A stretch of DNA of 64,000 nt from Clostridia bacterium (GTDB lineage Bacteria; Bacillota; Clostridia; Oscillospirales; CAG-382), in the NCBI GenBank assembly GCA_017397955.1, contig JAFQHL010000049.1, forward strand, positions 1 to 64,000, in the 5' to 3' direction. Shown piece after piece: positions 60,801-64,000 of the stretch. Numbering within the stretch: the stretch's first letter is position 1; each line of letters starts with the position of its first letter. The position numbers were made by a program, and so were the translations under genes. The notes beneath the pieces are model-generated. The model worked only from the letters and a program-made list of their open reading frames with translations. It had not been told where the DNA came from and searched no databases.

Positions 60801-61479
60801 AACTCTTAATGACAAGGTACTTGTTAAAGACACCGATTACAGCGTTACCGAAGAAGGCGGCAACGGTGCATGGATGAAGTACACCTACAAGATAAGCAAG
60901 ACGTTGTTTGTTGAGGAAGGCGAGTATAAGCTGGTTGTTTCCTCTACCGACAAGGCAGATAACGATGCATTCAGCGATATTAAGGATGCAACCGTTGAGT
61001 TCGTTGTTGACCGCACCGCACCCGTTGTAGCAATTTCCGGTTTGGAAAACGGCGGCAGATATCAAACCGAAAGCCAGCTTGTAACACTTATTCCTACCGA
61101 CGACGGCGGTGAGCTTAAGAGTCTTGTTGTTAATATGGTTGACGAAGACGGTAAGGTAATTAAGGAAGCAATCAATCTTGCTGATAAGGCACTTGCAACC
61201 GAATTGGAAGCAAATGACGGAAAGATTACTTTCGAAATAGCCGAAGGCTTGTATCAGAATGTTCAGATAATCTGTACAGATACTGCTACCGGAGAAAACG
61301 AAGAAACCAATACCTATAACGAAACAATTGAAAACGTTTCCGTATCTTCCAGCGGCTTTATGATTTTCTGGGCTAACAAGCCTTTGCGTTGGGGTATAAT
61401 CGGCGGCATAAGCTTGGCAATAATTGCTATTGTTCTGCTGATTGTGAAAAAAAACAAAAAGCGCAAAACCACTAAATAA
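51790..61479 (+). CDS. giant repeat-rich surface protein (3229 residues)
   Basis: A signal peptide (about 1-33) is followed by three near-identical 118-residue repeats (about 37-390). Bacterial Ig-like (Big_2 type) segments follow, including four strongly alike repeats around TYSSSDNTVAEVDENGKL (about 660-995). A long array of larger Ig-like modules comes next, each with DKTAPxV-like starts, YTFxxxYTDLAGN and TERxxHF motifs (about 1200-3080). It ends in a transmembrane helix (about 3195-3215) and a KKNKKRKTTK tail. There is no LPxTG motif, so it is membrane-anchored. Likely an adhesin or stalk. It is the last gene of the operon and overlaps the four-TM gene before it. Confidence 0.85.
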   Translation: MKRNTKNNQMRGTVALFLAIVVVLSLLPANILAMEGSSLTTNIDTVSFVTGTAAEFEFSTEANADYGTMVLGSFEFSDPDAIEKLEYKESKDGNWYEFYGDFGPAGGFPMQDATSYFRATFKKAGVYTVNAYMKAAEGGAVLCSTQATVNVKGSSELTTNIDKQTFVVGTATEFEFATVANGDKETYVLGSFEFSDPDAIEKLEYKESKDGNWYEFYGDFGPAGGFPMQDATSYFRVTFKKAGTYTLDAYMKVADSGHILCSSKSTVKVSGGSVLNTDIDEKTFVVGTATEFEFATVANGDKGTLVLGSFEFSDPDAIEKLEYKESKDGKWYEFYGDFGPAGGFPMQDATSYFRVTFNRAGTFTLHAYMKTAREGDILCSAYIDVVAKADAALSFDKDHLEIKYTDENATNKLNDSVADPEYTYSSDKEEVVTVNEYGVLTPKAIGKAIITVTRKETDSYISASASYTVEVVAGIQGELAWKNTVPESIVWNVPEGYTNTVRGGSGDGAVTYTSDNTDVAEVDEDGVVTLKMPGTVTITAVKDGGELYEDLSIEYTLVVVKAEPEALVFGDINPDAVCVGDTYTNTVSGGYEGGTVLYSSSDNTVASVDENGVLTALRVPAGEESVTVTITASLAGNDYYEKATANYEITIYRAEHNPPVYFEKGDAPQTITYGQEYKNEAFANTDITYSSSDDDIAEVDKNGALIIHKAGTVIITAAAAESEQYKAAEASYTITINKAEQTVVFENGTVNIEALSYGDEYKNTASANTDITYSSSDDEIAEVDENGKLIIKKAGTVTITATAAETEQYEAAEASYEITINKADQTVAFENGTNDTEITYGQEYKNEAFAETEITYSSSDNTVAEVDGNGNLIIHKAGTVIITATAAESEQYNSAEAFYTLTINKADQSLEFEKGTEVDDITYGDDFTNAASPIYEATVGKITYSSSDNTVAEVDENGKLTIYKAGTVIITASYEENEQYKATEASYTLTINKADFNIFFEKDETVEIAFNYNDNKFSNPARSAPINNNFAIVYSVVDGEEFIVENTFDSATGEFEIAGAGEIEISVTFTDDERFNQNTASYTLTVNKADQYIAFYDGMTELGEDAEVKMINGDNAFVLPVARPKDETKFGTGAIEYFIHEDENGVVTKDEGTGEFVFTLEVGTVVFGAIMAGDDNYNASAPVYFTLVVENGVIENDYYVIEGPKTNSSNEWFIDDVTIKAKEDYIIGVGKGKNVNSVEEWKNEIVVSGDDEHELRLFVKNVRTGRIYGGKNEITIKIDTFNPAGQILNDKISNWDSNITIITREISDKNGIDFTVNPSDNLSGVYNVQYFIEEGSDQIKDRTALDAVSEWQPYTGVISVDGNKMFVVYAKITDNAGLYSYAHTNVIVYDVTDPNADIKAPEATNGYYNSDVVLDITATDEQISAGIASITYKIEAGDVVETGDLYTFDVENPEYSALETSLEKQLTIDSEKFNSDGVKVTVTVTDNAGNTTIKEITLNICVTLFTMEATYVDDPAPYDPFGDVKCYNAKRIAKIVITGRTTVFEKAEASIVVSETKGNPADETTYVIKPCETAEVEGNPDGATHTYYIEFNGSARYTFTFNYTDIFGNNFNHVSDKFAVDTDAPTASVTIDGTHTWDTLLSTITFGLWSRNEVEVTATANDATSGIKSFMVYRTDSTTLLSREKLDSCYADDDFVTYVEGHTIKANEKAVFYFRYEDYAGHYDYICSDGYIVEAEPSGITITLDETNRYHNDIPLYNGDVHAIIRVNENPNGAYSGIKEVTYKVECDGVVTMREPIKMLDYTMEDYEANSDKVPTFGDLYYSFEKEIVILASENNSCNVVLTVEVIDNAGNVYSASQALDIDKEPPAIKIEYNNNVPNMVVNGRGYYGADREARIIVTERSGHFIEADAIAGIKVKAVDAKGNPIVVNGEALAVDAQGYVADISKLFGNIIWTESIGQTPDSTTHTAVLSYDKDANYTFSISYTDLAGNVCNIFDAEGQQTPYTFTVDKTEPTAAITADAETWDKLLEFLTFGLYSGETVSISATDDDATSPVHSIEYYKTSDTLIKTRSALDAVTDWTDITADPEFTVSADERFVIYLKITDKAGNYKYICSDGYVVDDTPSDITLTPEATEHSHNGKPLYNGDVDVLIDVREQTETAYSGIKEIKYWVECDGKVSQPEEVIFSFNYEMADYVSEGENTPVFTDLVHEFSKTVTIKAQDNNSCDVVLYVVVTDNAGNVKTASVAVDIDITAPTISVSYSNNEANKVVGDKGYFSATRKATVSITERRAHFDKLVASDGILITAVDANGHAVISDCKSLIGAWTTVGVGENTVHSAVINFSADANYTFALSYTDLAGNTNQGVDTGDSVTPYKFAVDKTKPVGTVTAGEFEPWETLIQFLTFGLWSKDSVDVSVIANDLTTDIDSVCYYKTSDKTAKTATQLDEVSTWKPFNGLTVLADEQFVVYVRIIDYAGNIAYISTNGIIVDDTVPIVESVKPEITIVPEPTYGIYNSDVTVAVFVIDPKIGETEAYAGLAEITYEVKNMGTTTQSGVLYSFDTENPTYDDLVQEWSKLDAIVVDKDLNNSNAVEIIVSAKDNAGNSNSAECEIKIDITAPIIEVNFDNNNGDTSFADGVYFRANRTATIVVTERNFDPELVELAITNPHGYVPAITGWTTVEGSGNGDNTTNVAYVTFDRDGDYTFDVSCTDAAENASADVDFGASLAPERFTVDKTAPVVNVSYDNNDSLNGNYYKAQRTATITVTEHNFETGRISISLKATDNGADVQLPTVSQWTTDGDVHTATITYAADALYVFDFDYRDKAGNAIADIAEQSFYVDLTNPVVTIEKIVDRSANNSEGNIGFVMSATDTNLDVFTPVVTAVIKNGNTWETKQIDGGEIADITNGKMFTVSNLETDGIYRITCTVVDKAGNAYSEVVLENADGEKYSEQRSGEDALVTFSVNREGSTFELDESVVELLDKYYVQNVNDDVVLVEINVDPLKEYVVTLNDKVLVKDTDYSVTEEGGNGAWMKYTYKISKTLFVEEGEYKLVVSSTDKADNDAFSDIKDATVEFVVDRTAPVVAISGLENGGRYQTESQLVTLIPTDDGGELKSLVVNMVDEDGKVIKEAINLADKALATELEANDGKITFEIAEGLYQNVQIICTDTATGENEETNTYNETIENVSVSSSGFMIFWANKPLRWGIIGGISLAIIAIVLLIVKKNKKRKTTK
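51898..52959 (+). repeat. three tandem 354-bp repeats in the giant surface protein gene
   Basis: Units start at 51898, 52252 and 52606 with an exact 354-bp (118-codon) period. The central block (FEFSDPDAIEKLEYKESKDG and onward to FGPAGGFPMQDATSYFR) is nearly identical at DNA level, including silent positions. Confidence 0.9.
53770..54775 (+). repeat. four tandem Ig-like repeats of about 250 bp
   Basis: The marker ACCTATTCTTCCTCTGA begins at about 53851, 54103, 54352 and 54616, giving spacings of 252, 249 and 264 bp. Each unit encodes a Big_2-like module of about 83 residues ending in TINKA(D/E)Q. Confidence 0.8.
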
Positions 61480-61521
61480 TAGGTTAGCAAAGTTTTTTAG
61501 CTGTAAGATAATGTAAAAAAG

Positions 61522-61559
61522 AAGGCAACCGCTTTTTAATGGCGGTTGCCTTTTATTAT
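61522..61559 (+). terminator. terminator of the 28.5-kb pilus operon
   Basis: AAGGCAACCGC pairs with GCGGTTGCCTT around TTTTTAATG and ends in TTTATTATA. It is the first convincing intrinsic terminator after the start of the operon at 32921, and it also faces the converging ABC genes. Confidence 0.82.
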
Positions 61560-61572
61560 AAAGTATGAATAA

Positions 61573-63372
61573 TCAATGGAATTGAGAATTGTACAAAGAA
61601 CAGTAGAATCCGCCTTGCTGTATAAGGGTATCGTGGTTTCCTTGCTCTATAATAGTGCCGTCCTTTACCACAAGAATGGTGTTGGCATTTTGGATGGTGG
61701 AAAGCCTGTGTGCAATAATAAAGCAGGTCTTGTTCTTCATCAGCTCGGTCATAGCGCTTTGTATCTGTATCTCTGTGCGGGAGTCAACGTTTGATGTTGC
61801 CTCGTCCAGAATAAGTATGGGCGCTTTGGAAAGAAAGGCGCGGGCAATGGTTATAAGCTGTTTTTGTCCCTTGGATATGTTAACGCCGTCATCGGAAAGC
61901 ACTGTGTCATAACCGTTGGGCAAGCTTTCTATATACGATGCTATTTTTGCGGATTTTGCTGCCGCATAGACCTCCTCGGGCGTGGCATCTTCTCTGCCGT
62001 ACACTATGTTTTCGTATATGGTGCCGCAAAACAGCCACGTATCCTGAAGAACCATATTAAAGGCAAGCCGCAGGTCTGTGCGCTTTAGCTTTGTAGAGGA
62101 GGTACCATCTATCAGAATCTCGCCGCTTTGCGGGTCATAAAAGCGCATAAGCAGGTTTATAATGGTGGTCTTGCCTGCGCCTGTTGGACCTACAATAGCC
62201 ACGGTCTGACCCTTTTTGGCATTTACGCTAAGGTTTTTAAGCACTGTTTTATCCTGTGTATAGCCAAAGCTTACGTCGTTAAGGGCAACATCGCCTTTAA
62301 CCGTCTTCAATTCCTTGGCGTTCGTTATATCTGCCTTTTCAGGCTCCTCGTCCAGTATGGCAAACACACGCTCTGCCGCGGAAAAGGCAGACTGAAACTC
62401 GTGCAGAATATTGGAAAACTCATTTATAGGGCCCGCAAACTTCCTTGAATACTGTACAAACTGAGCCACGCCGCCAAGGGATATAAAGAATACAGAGCCT
62501 GCAAGCACAGTACCGTTTTGAGAGAACATATACAGTATACCGCCCATAACCGCCACAAGGGTAAGGGAAAGGTTGTTAATTAGGTTTATGGTGGGGAAAA
62601 GCAGGGCGGCATTGTATTCCGCCTTATAAAAGGCATCCATAGCCTCATCGTTGATTTTATTAAAACGGTCGGATATTACAGCCTGCCTTCCGTAAGCCGA
62701 AATAGTGCGGGAGCCGGTAAGCATTTCCTCTGCAAAGCCGTTAAGCTCGCCGTACTTTTTTGAACGTCTGCTGAAAAGCGGGCGTACTTTTTTAGAGCGA
62801 TAGCGGGTAAAAAGTATGGATACCGGCACGGTCAGCGTAAATATAAGTATCATGGGCTTTGATATCTGCCACATAAACGCAAGGGAGCCGATAACGGTAT
62901 AAAGGCTTGTCATAACCTGTATAAGGTCGTGGGAGAGGGTGCTGTTGATGGTGTCGATGTCGTAAGAAAGATGGCTTATAATGTCGCCCGTTGCGTGGGT
63001 ATCAAAATATCCCACGGGCAGTGTTGTAAGCTTTTCAAAAACCTGCTTTCGCATTTTGTAAATTATCCGTTGGCTAAGCTGTATCATAACTACCGACAGC
63101 GCGTAGGAAAGAAGTGCGGATACAATATAGCAGGCAAGCATATAGCCTATGTTTTCCCAAACGGCGGAAAAGTTCACGCCGCTTTCCAACTCAATTGCAT
63201 CAATAGCCGCACCTGAATAACGGGGTCCCAAAAGGGACAGCTGGTTTGCACCTAGGGTAAGCGCAAGCGCAGGTACAAACAGGGGCCATTGCTGTAAAAC
63301 GTACTTGCTAAGCCTTAAAAATATGCCTTTTCTGTTCTTGGGCTTTGTCTTTTTGTCAGTCAAGAAAAGCAC
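61573..63372 (-). CDS. ABC exporter half-transporter, subunit with degenerate signature motif
   Basis: A 599-residue fused exporter: six-helix membrane domain (about 25-330), then the nucleotide-binding domain with Walker A GPTGAGKTT (about residues 394-402), a non-canonical signature NISKGQKQ in place of LSGGQ, canonical Walker B LILDEATS with catalytic Glu, and switch His in IAHRLST. The upstream gene on this strand (63356-64000) encodes the partner and overlaps it by 17 bases. Substrate not predictable. Confidence 0.92.
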   Translation of the reverse strand: MLFLTDKKTKPKNRKGIFLRLSKYVLQQWPLFVPALALTLGANQLSLLGPRYSGAAIDAIELESGVNFSAVWENIGYMLACYIVSALLSYALSVVMIQLSQRIIYKMRKQVFEKLTTLPVGYFDTHATGDIISHLSYDIDTINSTLSHDLIQVMTSLYTVIGSLAFMWQISKPMILIFTLTVPVSILFTRYRSKKVRPLFSRRSKKYGELNGFAEEMLTGSRTISAYGRQAVISDRFNKINDEAMDAFYKAEYNAALLFPTINLINNLSLTLVAVMGGILYMFSQNGTVLAGSVFFISLGGVAQFVQYSRKFAGPINEFSNILHEFQSAFSAAERVFAILDEEPEKADITNAKELKTVKGDVALNDVSFGYTQDKTVLKNLSVNAKKGQTVAIVGPTGAGKTTIINLLMRFYDPQSGEILIDGTSSTKLKRTDLRLAFNMVLQDTWLFCGTIYENIVYGREDATPEEVYAAAKSAKIASYIESLPNGYDTVLSDDGVNISKGQKQLITIARAFLSKAPILILDEATSNVDSRTEIQIQSAMTELMKNKTCFIIAHRLSTIQNANTILVVKDGTIIEQGNHDTLIQQGGFYCSLYNSQFH

Positions 63373-64000
63373 CTCCCATCTGCGAGTCGCTTATCTCCTT
63401 ATACTCAAGACAGCTTTCCATAAGCTCCTCGTGCTTACCGCAGCCTATAACGGCGCCGTCCTCTATAACCAATATCAGGTCGCAGTTTTTAACCGAGCTT
63501 ACCCTTTGCGCCACGGTTATAACGGTGGAGTTCGGTAACGCCGCCCCAAGTGCCGCCCGCAGGTTTGCATCGGTTTTATAGTCAAGGGCGGATGAGGAGT
63601 CGTCAAGTATAAGTATATCGGGCGCCCCCGCTATTGCGCGGGATATAAGCAAGCGCTGCCGCTGACCGCCGGACAGGTTGGTGCCGCCTGCGGAAACGGC
63701 GTGGGCATAGCCATCGGAAAAAGAACTTATAAAGTCGTGGGCCTGTGCTGTTTTTGCCGCATTTACAATGTCCTCACTTTTAATGTCGCGCCCAAAGCGA
63801 ATATTTTCTTCTATGGTATCCGCATAAATGAAATCGTTTTGGAAAACCACACCGAACATAGCGGTAAGCTCTTCTTTGTTATAGGCGCGTATATCCTTTC
63901 CGTTGATGCGTATTACACCTGCACCGACGTCGTAAAATCGCATAAGCAAACGCAAAATTGTGGACTTGCCGCTTCCCGTCGCACCTATGATACCAAGTGA
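63356..64000 (-). CDS. ABC exporter partner subunit (partial, C-terminal part)
   Basis: The 3' end of a gene that runs off the window; the nucleotide-binding domain is visible. Walker A is GATGSGKST at the window edge. The signature NLSGGQRQ is canonical. Walker B ends LDDSSSALD, with Asp where the catalytic Glu is expected, and the switch position reads AQR instead of AHR. These changes, with the complementary ones in the downstream subunit, match heterodimeric exporters having one dead ATP site (TM287/288, BmrCD type). Confidence 0.9.
   Translation of the reverse strand, partial: SLGIIGATGSGKSTILRLLMRFYDVGAGVIRINGKDIRAYNKEELTAMFGVVFQNDFIYADTIEENIRFGRDIKSEDIVNAAKTAQAHDFISSFSDGYAHAVSAGGTNLSGGQRQRLLISRAIAGAPDILILDDSSSALDYKTDANLRAALGAALPNSTVITVAQRVSSVKNCDLILVIEDGAVIGCGKHEELMESCLEYKEISDSQMGGAFLD

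Overview
The window looks like a moderate-GC, spore-forming Firmicute of class Clostridia, probably an Oscillospiraceae/Ruminococcaceae-type gut bacterium. The evidence is a spoIIP sporulation gene, whiA, RNase J, PHP-type CpsB phosphatase with CpsD-type BY-kinase, DUF5702 and DUF6382 proteins, AAGGAGG-type ribosome binding sites and Gram-positive surface-protein architecture. No species is claimed.

Layout. 1-346: intergenic region with a 224-bp repeat element bracketed by two copies of a terminator hairpin. 346-12277 (minus strand): spoIIP, a split ThrE-type threonine/serine exporter, class A PBP, a DUF2975-like membrane protein, dnaE, a short whiA, murB, and an AI-2E family permease. 12347-12421: tRNA-Glu(CTC). 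12644-15053 (plus): a BspA-type LRR protein, then a DUF3343 protein coupled to a cysteine desulfurase. 15182-17571 (minus): an SDR reductase and RNase J. 17879-20648 (plus): murA and a CapA-like lipoprotein, followed by the second 224-bp element. 21058-25909 (plus): an exopolysaccharide-control operon (Wzz-like protein, BY-kinase, PHP phosphatase, two paralogous secreted proteins, LCP ligase). 25988-31320: small accessory genes (macro domain, TIGR04076, ArsC/Spx-like, VWA, small transporters, Nudix).

31424-32887 is a tyrosine recombinase gene bounded by 26-bp perfect INVERTED repeats. Each repeat has the form of a recombinase core site (7-bp arms, 9-bp spacer). Just inside the left repeat is a perfect consensus promoter (TTGACA-N17-TATAAT) that points out of the segment. 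To the right, starting 33 bp beyond the other repeat and with no promoter of its own that I can see, is a run of 18 co-directional genes (32921-61479). It encodes a Tad/Flp-type pilus machine, a prepilin peptidase, a WG-repeat protein, an FHA protein, a PP2C phosphatase, a Ser/Thr kinase, a membrane protein with ETTVL motifs and a 3229-residue repeat-rich surface protein. I read this as a self-encoded inversion switch that is OFF for the pilus operon in the orientation sequenced here.

The second theme is phospho-signalling inside that operon. The FHA protein and the small membrane protein share a short ETTVL motif (two and three copies) resembling the phospho-acceptor of mycobacterial GarA, next to a kinase/phosphatase pair. 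61573-64000 (minus) holds a heterodimeric ABC exporter pair, the second cut by the window end.
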